Part shown: one piece after another, positions 6,188 to 14,318 of the stretch
How positions within the stretch are numbered: the stretch's first letter is position 1
Layout: each line of letters starts with the position of its first letter
Virus record (IMG/VR): IMGVR_UViG_3300025401_000095
Span: 1 to 25,155 of that record
DNA from: a virus
Direction: 5' to 3' (one strand)
Length of the DNA: 25,155 nt
The notes under the pieces: model-generated
Database searches by the model: none
Told to the model about the DNA's origin: nothing
Seen by the model: the letters and a program-made list of their open reading frames with translations, nothing else
Made by a program: the position numbers and the translations under genes

Positions 6188-8325
6188 TGCGGTTGATCCT
6201 GTTGGTCAGCCATGCCGCGGGTGATTGTAATCGTTGGAATCGTGCCTTTGCGGCGCAAGCTTTCCAACGTCTGGCCTTCGCGTGCGGCCTTCTCCAACGG
6301 ATTCTGCACAGCAGCTCGAGCGGTGCGACCGGCTGCGCCCATTTCTTTAAGCTTTGCCGCTTGTTTGACTGCGCCGGCCACAAATTCAGTGCCGATGTAT
6401 TTGCCGCCCAAACCGCCCAACGTGTCTAGCACGCCCAAAAGGTGCTTGAACGTGGGGCTTCCTTTCCAAGCGTTGGCATCTTCGGTCTTGATGATTTCCA
6501 ACGCCTCAACAGCGTCCTTCAACTTCTTAGCGCCGGCTTTGCCATATAGGATTTCAAGCTTTTCCGGGCCAATCTCGTTCACCGCGTTACGGAAAGCATT
6601 CCAGCCGATCACCGGGTCGCCTGGCATATTGGACGGACCGCGTGTGGCCTTCGACAACAAGTAATCCGCGGTGGCGGCACGGACGTCGTCAAACGCCTTT
6701 GTGCCTTTGGCGACCAGTGCCTGCGTCCGCTTTGCGCCCAACCGACCGGCCTCCACCGGCTTGGTCAGCGAATCTTTCAGCTTCTGTAGATCTTCAACTG
6801 AACCCGTGATGACCGACTGGCGCCAAACATCTTCCAGCGCCACGGCTTTTTCTTTCGACAATCCGCGAGTCTTGACCAAACTTTCTACCGCCCGCGTCCG
6901 CTCGAATTCTTCGCCAACCTTGCGCCGAGCAGCTCGAGCAGCCGCATACGCTTCGCCACCTTTGCCTTCGGTAATGCGGTCGATCAGGTCAGTAATCTCG
7001 CCGGCGTAATGGCCTTTATCGCCGCCGGCCAACTTAGCGGTCGTCGCTGCTTTACGGACAATTTCCAGTTCTTTCAGCGTCAGTTCGCGGGTCAGCCGCA
7101 GTCCGTTCTCGTCAACAACGTACGCGTCCTTGGGCAGCTTGTTTTTTACGTACGGGATCAAACCCGGGTCGCCATGCGTGTTGACATGATCGGCCAGTTC
7201 GCCGGCGTTGACTGGCGTGTCGCCGGCCACGCGCTCTGCCGTGCGGTACAGGCGGCTGACGCCACGCTTCAACGATTGATACTTGGCCTCCAGCGCCTCT
7301 CGAACGCCGCGCCCGGCGCCTGTGCTTTCGTACGGCAATACGCCGCGGTCGCCACGCAACAGCGACAAATTGTTCAACAGCTGTTTGTTTTGCTGAATTG
7401 TCAACTGGCGCAAATCCTCGCCGCCGGCCAACTGCTGCGCTTGAATTTCTGCCTGACGCTGCAAGGGATCGCGGGTCAGCTGCCCTTGTGTGGCTTCCGT
7501 GATGCCGACGCTGCGGAGCTTGTTGAGTCGCGCTACCGCCGCGGGGTCCAGCTTGTCTAACGTCTTGGCGTTACGCGCCACCGTCAGCAGCTGCTTGTAA
7601 ACCGACTCAACCAATTCGTTTTTGTTGATGCCCATTTTCTGGGTCACGAACTCGTCAACCTGACGCGTCGCCTTGGCAATGTCTGGACCGGACAGGCCAG
7701 CCAACGGGTCGTCCGTAGTGCCCGCGGCTTTTCCCGGAACTTTGCCAACGGCCTCGCCCACGGCGCCGCCGGCCAGACCGAGCCCGCCGGCCGTCAAGGC
7801 CTGCTCGCCTTTGCGGACCAACGTTGACCCCGGTTGCGTTTGTTGCGTTGGCGTCATGGCGCCGATCAGGGCGTTGTAACCCGCCGTCTTGCCCATACGC
7901 GCCAACGCGCTTGCGCCTTTGATCTCAGGCATTAAACCCATGTAGATAGATTCAGCAGCAGCTCGAGGAACGTCTATGCCCTTGTCACCAGCCAGTGACC
8001 GCTGCGCCTGATAACCCGCCTCAAGCTTTCTGTACGATTCGGGCGCCACAATTTCCATGCCCGCCAATATCGGCGCACCGACGCCCATGGCCAAACCTTC
8101 GGCACCGGCGGTCACCGCCGCTTGTTCTTTGGCAGTTGGTTTGCCGCCGGGGATGAATGCGCCAGGTTGACCCATTTCCCCGCCCGTGCGACCAGCGGGG
8201 CTTTCCCACCAATGCCGTTTGGGTAAAGCTTGAGTTGGCGTACTTGCCAAATACGCGTCGGGGTCAAACCCGCCCGTAGGCGCCGCCGGCGTTCCTAAAT
8301 ACGCATCTGGGTCAAAGTCAGCCAT
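6184..8325 (-). CDS. large ejection (internal virion) protein, gp16-like
   Basis: A 713-residue protein, the largest of three consecutive proteins in the place where P22 encodes its ejection proteins gp7, gp20 and gp16. These are packed in the head and injected with the DNA to build a channel through the cell envelope. The N-terminus has a repeated motif, FDPDAYL at 4-10 and 20-26. Residues about 90-200 contain Ala/Gly-rich, weakly hydrophobic stretches (VTAGAEGLAMGVGAPILAGM) that could insert in membranes. The rest is mostly charged helix. I see no lysozyme or transglycosylase motif. Family assignment rests on size, position and composition, not on a specific motif. Confidence 0.7.
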   Translation of the reverse strand: MADFDPDAYLGTPAAPTGGFDPDAYLASTPTQALPKRHWWESPAGRTGGEMGQPGAFIPGGKPTAKEQAAVTAGAEGLAMGVGAPILAGMEIVAPESYRKLEAGYQAQRSLAGDKGIDVPRAAAESIYMGLMPEIKGASALARMGKTAGYNALIGAMTPTQQTQPGSTLVRKGEQALTAGGLGLAGGAVGEAVGKVPGKAAGTTDDPLAGLSGPDIAKATRQVDEFVTQKMGINKNELVESVYKQLLTVARNAKTLDKLDPAAVARLNKLRSVGITEATQGQLTRDPLQRQAEIQAQQLAGGEDLRQLTIQQNKQLLNNLSLLRGDRGVLPYESTGAGRGVREALEAKYQSLKRGVSRLYRTAERVAGDTPVNAGELADHVNTHGDPGLIPYVKNKLPKDAYVVDENGLRLTRELTLKELEIVRKAATTAKLAGGDKGHYAGEITDLIDRITEGKGGEAYAAARAARRKVGEEFERTRAVESLVKTRGLSKEKAVALEDVWRQSVITGSVEDLQKLKDSLTKPVEAGRLGAKRTQALVAKGTKAFDDVRAATADYLLSKATRGPSNMPGDPVIGWNAFRNAVNEIGPEKLEILYGKAGAKKLKDAVEALEIIKTEDANAWKGSPTFKHLLGVLDTLGGLGGKYIGTEFVAGAVKQAAKLKEMGAAGRTARAAVQNPLEKAAREGQTLESLRRKGTIPTITITRGMADQQDQPQ

Positions 8326-9842
8326 TAGCGCACGCCCAACTTCTGTTTGATCGCCGCCGCTCGAGGATCGTTCGGGTGAGCGTTAGCCCACGCCAACGCG
8401 CTTTGATCCTGTGCCGACATGGTAGGTCCACCCCCACCGCTACTAGGGGAACTGGGGGGAGGGGACCCAGCTTGGGGGGTTGTAGCGGCAGGGGTGGGTG
8501 TCTCGTTTCGCGCCTGTGCGCGGACTTGGCCGGGCGCTGCCAATGCGGCCTGCGTCTCGGTGATGAGCTGCTTGACCACGGCTTCGTACGCCTGTTGCGA
8601 CTGCGCGGTGTTGAGCATCTCGTTAGCGTGTTCTTTGTCGGCAACGTGTACCGTGCCGCCGCCGACCGCTCGCGTGTAAGCGTTGACCAACGACAACGTC
8701 GCAGCCTTGAACGATGCAAGCTCGGGGCTTTGCACCTGCGTGTCCTTGTATTGGGACAGCTTGTTCCACGGCAGGAATTGACCTCGAGGAACCTTGGCCG
8801 ACGCGTCCAACGCAATCGTGGCAAAGTTCTGAGCTTCTTTGACCGCAGTGGCAATTTTGCCTTCACGCGCCGAAAGCTCAAGTTCAGTGCGACGCTCACC
8901 GGCTCGCGTGATGCCGGCTTCCGTAATGGAACTCCCGGACTTGCCGGCGGTCATTGCCGCCACCGCGTTATCAATCTTGCGGATGTTTTCGGCGCCCTGC
9001 GCGCCACGACCGTAGCCCGCGATGACCTGATTGCGAGGTTCGCCGCCAACGATCCGTTCAGCCGCTTGTCGTATGGCGTCAGCCGACAACGGATCGCCCT
9101 TACCTTCAGCCGCCTTGCCGCGCATGATGTCCAACCGCTCGCGACCTTGCTCTTCCATGTTCTCGCGGTGCTTGATCTCGCTTTGAACATTTTCGCTTTC
9201 GCGCTTTTCTTTTGCTTGCTTAGCAAAAAATTCCTGCGCCGTCCTTGACGCCGCCATCGCGGAATTGATGCCGCCCAACAATGCGCCCGGCTGACCCGAC
9301 AGCATGGTCGAGATCTGCTGGATGTCTTGTTGATTCAGCACCTTTTCGCCGTTGGGCAGCGTTTGCTTTTGCAGCGTGTCGAGGGTCTGTTTAAACGCCG
9401 GCAGCAGCTGCGCCTCAATTTGCCCTGGTGGGATACCTTGCTGCGTCGCCGCTTGAATCTGCTGATACATCGGCATGATGGCCGACGTCATGATCTCGTG
9501 CTTTTTCTGGTACGTGTCAAGCTGCGACGCGCTCAGTTCTTGAGAGCGACGATCCTGCTCGTCAGCCATCCGCATAAAGTCCATCGCGTACTTGCCGCCG
9601 ACTTCCTTTTGCACCCGCGACGCCAGCTCGTGACGCTGCTCGGGGTTGCTCAGGTCGTATTGTTGCGACAGCGTCTTGATCTTGGACAGATCCGCTTGTT
9701 CTTCGCGCTGCGATTGCAACGTCATCTGGTTCATTTGACGTCGGTCGATTGCGTCGGCCAACGTGTATGCCTTCATCGTAGAACCGGCGATGTCTGGCCC
9801 GTTCTGGCCAATACTGGCGATGCTTTGCGGATCAATAGCCAT
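8325..9842 (-). CDS. ejection (internal virion) protein, gp20-like
   Basis: A 505-residue protein, rich in Gln, Ala and charged helix, with no membrane segment. The start at 9842 is chosen because GGAGG lies 8 bases upstream and the codon follows one base after the previous stop; an ATG 63 bases earlier adds residues inside the preceding gene. The last 31 residues (475-505) form a compact motif including ALAWANAHPNDPRAAAIKQK, found at the ends of many phage internal or tail proteins. It is preceded by a Pro/Ser/Gly linker (PPPSSPSSGGGG). Position between the other two ejection candidates supports a role in DNA delivery. It overlaps the next gene by TAATG. Confidence 0.72.
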   Translation of the reverse strand: MAIDPQSIASIGQNGPDIAGSTMKAYTLADAIDRRQMNQMTLQSQREEQADLSKIKTLSQQYDLSNPEQRHELASRVQKEVGGKYAMDFMRMADEQDRRSQELSASQLDTYQKKHEIMTSAIMPMYQQIQAATQQGIPPGQIEAQLLPAFKQTLDTLQKQTLPNGEKVLNQQDIQQISTMLSGQPGALLGGINSAMAASRTAQEFFAKQAKEKRESENVQSEIKHRENMEEQGRERLDIMRGKAAEGKGDPLSADAIRQAAERIVGGEPRNQVIAGYGRGAQGAENIRKIDNAVAAMTAGKSGSSITEAGITRAGERRTELELSAREGKIATAVKEAQNFATIALDASAKVPRGQFLPWNKLSQYKDTQVQSPELASFKAATLSLVNAYTRAVGGGTVHVADKEHANEMLNTAQSQQAYEAVVKQLITETQAALAAPGQVRAQARNETPTPAATTPQAGSPPPSSPSSGGGGPTMSAQDQSALAWANAHPNDPRAAAIKQKLGVR

Positions 9843-9843
9843 A

Positions 9844-10566
9844 TCAGGGGCCTCCGAAAATGTCGCCAAAGCCGCTGGTCTGCGGGGTGGATAACGTCGG
9901 GGCAACGTATGGTGATGCGCCGACTGCGGATCCGCCCTGTAGCGCCTTGAGCGTGTTCATGGTTGTGTACTGGTTCATGGCATTGTTGATGGATCCGGTG
10001 ATGCCGCCCATTTGGCCGATGGCGATGTTGGCCTGATTTTGGCCTTGGTTCATCGCAATGTTGCCGATGTTGGATGCGGCCTGACCGACGTTTGCGGCTT
10101 GACCCGCCGCTGCCGCTTGGCCCAACTGAACGGGTGCCAGAAGGTTCTGGAGTTCTTGCTGATACGTGGAATCAGCCAAGCCTTGGTTGTACTTGGACAG
10201 CGCTTGCAGAGTGTTGCCAGAAAGTCCCATGCCCATCGCGCCGGCCGCGGCCAACGTCTGCTGCTGGCCCTGTTGCTGCTGAAACTGATACCCGGGCATA
10301 TTCTGCAAGGTCTGCTCCGCGAGTTGCGGGTTGACCTGACCGTTGGCGCCGATGCCCAACAGGTTCTGGTACGCGCCCATCGCGTTCTGCCCGAGCTGAC
10401 GGTACGGAGCGGACAACTGGGCTTGTTGCTGTAGCGCCGCCTGTTGCTGCGCAATAGCGGCATTGGACGCGTCTCGGGTCGCGGATGCGGCCTCGCTACC
10501 GGCGATCATGCTACCGGCGGCACCGACTACTGCGGCTCCTGCGATAGCCCCTGCGACTCCACTCAT
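9844..10566 (-). CDS. small ejection protein, gp7-like
   Basis: A 240-residue protein with an Ala/Gly-rich hydrophobic N-terminus (AGAIAGAAVVGAAGSMIAGS, residues 5-24) that could insert in a membrane or be a transient signal as in other injected proteins. It is followed by Gln/Ala-rich helix (IAQQQAALQQQAQLSAPYRQ). Patterns such as LGQNAMGAYQNLLG and LQNMPGYQFQQQQGQQQ are typical of podovirus DNA-transfer proteins. The ATG overlaps the upstream cupin-SET stop (ATGA). It is the first of three ejection-type genes in P22-like order. Low sequence complexity limits certainty about the exact family. Confidence 0.75.
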   Translation of the reverse strand: MSGVAGAIAGAAVVGAAGSMIAGSEAASATRDASNAAIAQQQAALQQQAQLSAPYRQLGQNAMGAYQNLLGIGANGQVNPQLAEQTLQNMPGYQFQQQQGQQQTLAAAGAMGMGLSGNTLQALSKYNQGLADSTYQQELQNLLAPVQLGQAAAAGQAANVGQAASNIGNIAMNQGQNQANIAIGQMGGITGSINNAMNQYTTMNTLKALQGGSAVGASPYVAPTLSTPQTSGFGDIFGGP

Positions 10567-11414
10567 GACTGCGCTCCGATCTGTAGGTTAAGTGCAAGGG
10601 CGTCCCGGTAGTTCACCGTGATTTCCTCGCCGTCAAAGCCTCCGCGACAGCCCACTATCGGGCGTAATGCTACCAAAATAATGCGGTCGCCTGCATTGAC
10701 AAATTTGCAATTTGGGGTAGGAGAATGGTTGGCATAGCGTCCCAACGGCGTCCGCAGGGTGCCGATCCGTGCGGGACCGATGAATTCGCCCGCCGCGATG
10801 TCAGCCGTGGCAATGACGCCCTTGCCCTCAATGAGCGACGCGCCGATTTTGACCTTGTAGGCCCCAAACGGCAGCGGGATCAGGTCGTCCATATTCTGGG
10901 ATACGGAACGGGCATACGACTCGGGCACGTTCAGCTCGGCCAGCACTGTGGCGTAATCGTCACGGTCGTGGCCGATTAAGGCGACGTTTTGCGTCAGCCG
11001 GTGCTGCTGCTGCGCCTCGGCAAACTCCTCGGTCTTGTCGAAATACATGGCCTCGAGCTTGTCAATGTCGGTCTCGTCGGTGGCCCAGACGTTCAGCCAC
11101 ACGAGGTCGGTCTCAACGTAGCCGACTTTTCGCCCTGGCTGACTGACAAAGGTCATCGGCGCTTTCATGGGCTGATGCCTGCCGTCGCACATGATCATCG
11201 TGCCGCTGCCCTGCACAAATACGTTTAGGTGCGGCTCGCGGTGCTTGTGGGTGACCACATACGTGCCGCCGGGAATAGACACCTCTCGGATGTACATTCC
11301 GGGCGCGAATATGTGGCGCACGCTGCACGTCTGCTGTGGCAACCGGTGCATTTCGGCTTCCAGTTGATCCAGTTTCTCGCCATGCCCCTCAACCAATTGC
11401 GCTATTGCGGTCAT
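10563..11414 (-). CDS. cupin-SET domain fusion, putative lysine methyltransferase
   Basis: A 283-residue protein. The start at 11414 is chosen for its ATGA overlap with the previous stop; an ATG 12 bases earlier is possible. Residues about 33-125 form a cupin barrel: APGMYIREVSIPGGTYVV, metal-type histidines in THKHREPHLNVFVQGSG (55-71), and VSQPGRKVGYV. Residues about 183-272 form a SET domain: IEGKGVIATADIAAGEFIG (195-213), RYANHSPTPNCKF (226-238) and GEEITVNYRDAL (262-273), which are the cofactor-binding Asn-His and catalytic Tyr motifs of protein lysine methyltransferases. No cysteine-rich pre- or post-SET is present. Target unknown. A phage SET protein fused to a cupin in a tail-ejection operon is unusual. 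It could methylate virion or host proteins. Confidence 0.8.
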   Translation of the reverse strand: MTAIAQLVEGHGEKLDQLEAEMHRLPQQTCSVRHIFAPGMYIREVSIPGGTYVVTHKHREPHLNVFVQGSGTMIMCDGRHQPMKAPMTFVSQPGRKVGYVETDLVWLNVWATDETDIDKLEAMYFDKTEEFAEAQQQHRLTQNVALIGHDRDDYATVLAELNVPESYARSVSQNMDDLIPLPFGAYKVKIGASLIEGKGVIATADIAAGEFIGPARIGTLRTPLGRYANHSPTPNCKFVNAGDRIILVALRPIVGCRGGFDGEEITVNYRDALALNLQIGAQS

Positions 11415-11884
11415 TTGCCCACCCATCCCGTGTTTGTCGCCGTCCCCGATTCTTTGACGTAGAGCGTCGTCCCCGCGCCGCCCGACTTGTTGAGATACAG
11501 GTCACCCGGGTTACCGGTGACGGATCCGTTAGGGCTTCCCGTGCCGGTCCGTATGGAGACGGCGTTGATCGTGGGTGTGCCGGTCAGGGCCGGTGACGAT
11601 AGCGGCGCCTTGAGCGCCAGATCGGCTGTCAGGCCCGTGACTTGCGATTCGGTAATGGTAATTGCCGTCTGGTCGATTCCGAGCGTCAAGCTGGCCGACA
11701 ATAAACCGCCGCCCGTCAAAGGTGCGGTGGTGGATAGCGGGGTGGATGCGCCCAGAAAGCCACCGGTTGCACCGCTGACGCTGATGTACTGGTACAGTTG
11801 ATTGAACCACGAACGCCAGACTGGCGTGAGCAAGTCCTTGGAGCTGATCTGTGGCCCAGGTATTGGCGATAACGGAGCGGTCAC
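11411..11884 (-). CDS. short tail fibre or tail-tip protein
   Basis: A 157-residue protein starting with GTG that overlaps the previous stop (GTGA). The N-terminus (PGPQISSKDLLTPVWRSWFN) may attach to the tail. The middle contains the tail-fibre repeat type SQVTGLTADLALKAPLSS followed by PALTGTPT. The end contains NGSVTGNPGDLYLNK and LYVKESGTATNTGW, a small beta unit common at phage fibre C-termini. In P22 the gene after gp10 encodes the tail needle gp26, so this could play a plug or tip role, but I see no long needle coiled coil. Fibre or tip protein is the safer call. Confidence 0.7.
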   Translation of the reverse strand: MTAPLSPIPGPQISSKDLLTPVWRSWFNQLYQYISVSGATGGFLGASTPLSTTAPLTGGGLLSASLTLGIDQTAITITESQVTGLTADLALKAPLSSPALTGTPTINAVSIRTGTGSPNGSVTGNPGDLYLNKSGGAGTTLYVKESGTATNTGWVGK

Positions 11885-13302
11885 TGTTCGCCCTCGCGGA
11901 TCGTCACTGCGCCGTCGGTGATGGTGAACTGCACCGGATCTGTGAACCGGATGCGGAATACAAAATCGCGGGACGATCCGAACCGACGGGCGATCAGGCG
12001 CTGACGGTAGTTGCCCAACGCGCCGAGGCTCAATTGCCGCGGCGTGGAATACGTCCTGCCGTTGTCTTTGCTGACCTCTAACATGACGCAGGGTGCCGAC
12101 CCTTGACCGGATACGAGGCCCACGCCTGTTTCCATGTCAAGGTAGATCTCGTCGATGCTGAACACGTTGAAGTTGTTGGAACCGTGACGGGTGATCAGTT
12201 CGCGCGGGATGATCGCCCCGTTGTCGGTGTAGGTCGCAGTGTCGTAGCGATCAATGTTGCCCGAGTTGTATTCCGACACGACGGTGTAGCCGTTGAAATA
12301 CGTGGAGTGCTGGGCGATGTGTCGGGTGCTGTATTTCGTGGTCAAGCCCGTTTGGGTCTCGCTCCACAAGCCCGATGCCGTGTCGTATAGGAACGAACGA
12401 TCCGCAGTCGGGAACGTGATCTGGTACATGGGATGCCCGTTGACCATGTACGAGAGCGCAATGGCATCCGATACGGTGGACATCTTGGACATGATGTAGT
12501 CCATGTCCGGCGTTGAGATCACGGTGATGTTGTAACCCGCGATCTGCACTACCTGCGGCGCCCCTTGGGGGTTCATCGCCAAGACACAGATGGTTTGATT
12601 GACGTGCGCGCGCGAGTATATAGCAGCGATACCGAACTCAGACGTTGCCGAGATGATCGGCGCGAACGGCTCGGGTGACGTACCGACGTTCTGCCAGAAT
12701 TCCGTGTGCTTCTCGCTGAACAGTACGAGGTTACCAATCAGGGCGTCCACAGCCTTTATGTTGTCGCTGTACTGAGCCGCCGACGCGAATGCCAGGGCGT
12801 TCCACGTGGAACCGTCGTACAGGTTCGAGACCCAGAAATACTGGCTACCCGGCTGCTCGCACACAAAATAGCCCGAGACAAACGTCACGGTGTTGGCGCC
12901 GTTGGGGAACCCGGGCGACGTGATCGGACCAAACGCGCCGGTAGCCGGTGTGTACAGGTAACCGTTCACGCCGTCCACGATCACGACCTGCGACGGGTTG
13001 TTCGCCATTGAGACCGTGCCTGAATTGGTGTTCAGGGCGCCGATGGTGGTGCGCGCATACGACGTGCTGACCGAATAGACATTAGAGCCAGCCACGACGT
13101 ATAGCAGCGACTGGGTGCCGAGCATTCGTCGGATGACCCCAGGCATCGTGCCGAGGTTGACCAGTCCGGGCGTCCCGTAGACGACGATATTGGCCTTGTC
13201 GCCGTCGGGGCGCTGCTCGAAATAGCAATTGAGGCGTCGCTGTGCCGTGACCGGCAGCGACCTCCCCTGAATGCCCGCCCCGAACATCGGTACGACTTTC
13301 AT
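11881..13302 (-). CDS. P22 gp10-like packaged DNA stabilisation protein
   Basis: A 473-residue protein, nearly the length of P22 gp10 (about 472), which forms part of the tail hub that closes the portal after packaging. The family look is clear: an N-terminus with GRSLPVTAQRRLNCYFEQRP (residues 14-33), YGTPGLVNLG, then a long beta-propeller-like body with VVIVDGVNGYLY, VSGYFVCEQPGSQYFWVS, LVLFSEKHTEFWQNVG and RSFLYDTASGLWSE. The order gp4-like then gp10-like matches P22. Its start overlaps the gp4-like stop by TAATG. This is one of the best-supported calls in the window and defines the short-tail type. Confidence 0.9.
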   Translation of the reverse strand: MKVVPMFGAGIQGRSLPVTAQRRLNCYFEQRPDGDKANIVVYGTPGLVNLGTMPGVIRRMLGTQSLLYVVAGSNVYSVSTSYARTTIGALNTNSGTVSMANNPSQVVIVDGVNGYLYTPATGAFGPITSPGFPNGANTVTFVSGYFVCEQPGSQYFWVSNLYDGSTWNALAFASAAQYSDNIKAVDALIGNLVLFSEKHTEFWQNVGTSPEPFAPIISATSEFGIAAIYSRAHVNQTICVLAMNPQGAPQVVQIAGYNITVISTPDMDYIMSKMSTVSDAIALSYMVNGHPMYQITFPTADRSFLYDTASGLWSETQTGLTTKYSTRHIAQHSTYFNGYTVVSEYNSGNIDRYDTATYTDNGAIIPRELITRHGSNNFNVFSIDEIYLDMETGVGLVSGQGSAPCVMLEVSKDNGRTYSTPRQLSLGALGNYRQRLIARRFGSSRDFVFRIRFTDPVQFTITDGAVTIREGEQ

Positions 13303-14318
13303 TACGGGTTACCCGCGCCTGGCATGAAGTACACGTCCGAGGTTTCCGTGTTGCTGTGACGCGCAAACGTCACGGCCTCTTGGAAATTCTGTTCCATGAC
13401 CGGCCCCCACGGCGCGTTGAACATGGGCGCGATCTGCTTAGACAGTCCCCAGCACAGTGCCGAATACCACTCTTGCGGGTACTCGGGATTGTCCAACGGG
13501 TTGTTGAAGTCCTGCACGGGCCGCAGGTAGACGATGTGGATCTGCTTAGTGACGTCCTGAGCGCCGCCACAGTCGATGTACAACTGACCGTTCGCCTGCG
13601 ATGGGCCGTTGTTGCCAATCTGTGGCTCGTAATAGATGGCGGTTGGGTCCGCGACGTACGCGCTTGATGTCTTGGTCGGCAGCGATTCGTACGTCTGGAG
13701 CGTCATGTAGTCCAACGGCGTATCGTTGCTCTGGTTATCGCGCAAAATTGCCGTGACGATTTCTAAAGGACGCTGCGCCTTGGTCGTGTAGTTGTACACA
13801 TAGTTGCCGCTAGACGCCGAGGATGGCAAACCCGTGGCAATCGTGATTGAGCCGGATCCCGCATTCACTGCCGTGATGGTGGTGGAGAAAATGTCACCGC
13901 TGTCGAGCTGCACACAGCAGTAATCGCCCGCCGTGAAGTTGCCCGTTGAACCCACGCCCGTGAACAACGTGACGGCTGCGGCGTTCGCGCCCGTGGTCAA
14001 CTGATCCTGACCGTAGTTCTGCCCTGGCAATGCCGCCACGCCACCGGCCCAGTTGCTGCCCGTCGGCCCGAGCGCGTATTGGTACTGCGACGATGACAGG
14101 ATCAGGTCGCCGCGCTGCCGCGTCCATGCCTTCAAACCGGGCGCGTAGTCCAAGCGGCCCATCCACGTCTTGACCATCATGTTCAACTTGCGGGCGCAGT
14201 CGGTGGTCTCAATCGGGTCAATCTGACCGTAAACGTCCAGTTTGCCGATGTTGAGGAGAGCTTCACGGATGATGTCATCCCGTGTCACCGTCCAAGTGTA
14301 TGTGCCTGACGTACTCAT
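13302..14318 (-). CDS. P22 gp4-like head completion / tail accessory factor
   Basis: A 338-residue protein. The N-terminus (VTRDDIIREALLNIGKLDVY, 11-30, then CARKLNMMVKTWMGR) is the helical fold of P22 gp4, the adaptor placed between portal and gp10. P22 gp4 has about 166 residues, so this version is roughly double. A Thr/Ser/Gly-rich beta segment at about 105-178 appears inserted, after which AQRPLEIVTAILRD resumes the adaptor pattern. The C-terminal part has LRPVQDFNNPLDNPEYPQEW and a helix ending in a short flexible tail. It follows directly after the enzyme-fusion gene (TAAATG) and precedes gp10, as expected. Confidence 0.85.
   Translation of the reverse strand: MSTSGTYTWTVTRDDIIREALLNIGKLDVYGQIDPIETTDCARKLNMMVKTWMGRLDYAPGLKAWTRQRGDLILSSSQYQYALGPTGSNWAGGVAALPGQNYGQDQLTTGANAAAVTLFTGVGSTGNFTAGDYCCVQLDSGDIFSTTITAVNAGSGSITIATGLPSSASSGNYVYNYTTKAQRPLEIVTAILRDNQSNDTPLDYMTLQTYESLPTKTSSAYVADPTAIYYEPQIGNNGPSQANGQLYIDCGGAQDVTKQIHIVYLRPVQDFNNPLDNPEYPQEWYSALCWGLSKQIAPMFNAPWGPVMEQNFQEAVTFARHSNTETSDVYFMPGAGNP

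Noticed and set aside
6671-7560. Plus-strand frames of 112 and 183 residues
   Set aside because: They lie antisense inside the large ejection gene, which has coherent phage-like sequence on the minus strand.
8376-9248. 290-residue plus-strand frame
   Set aside because: It is fully antisense to the ejection gene, with Arg/Leu-rich shadow composition and no ribosome site.
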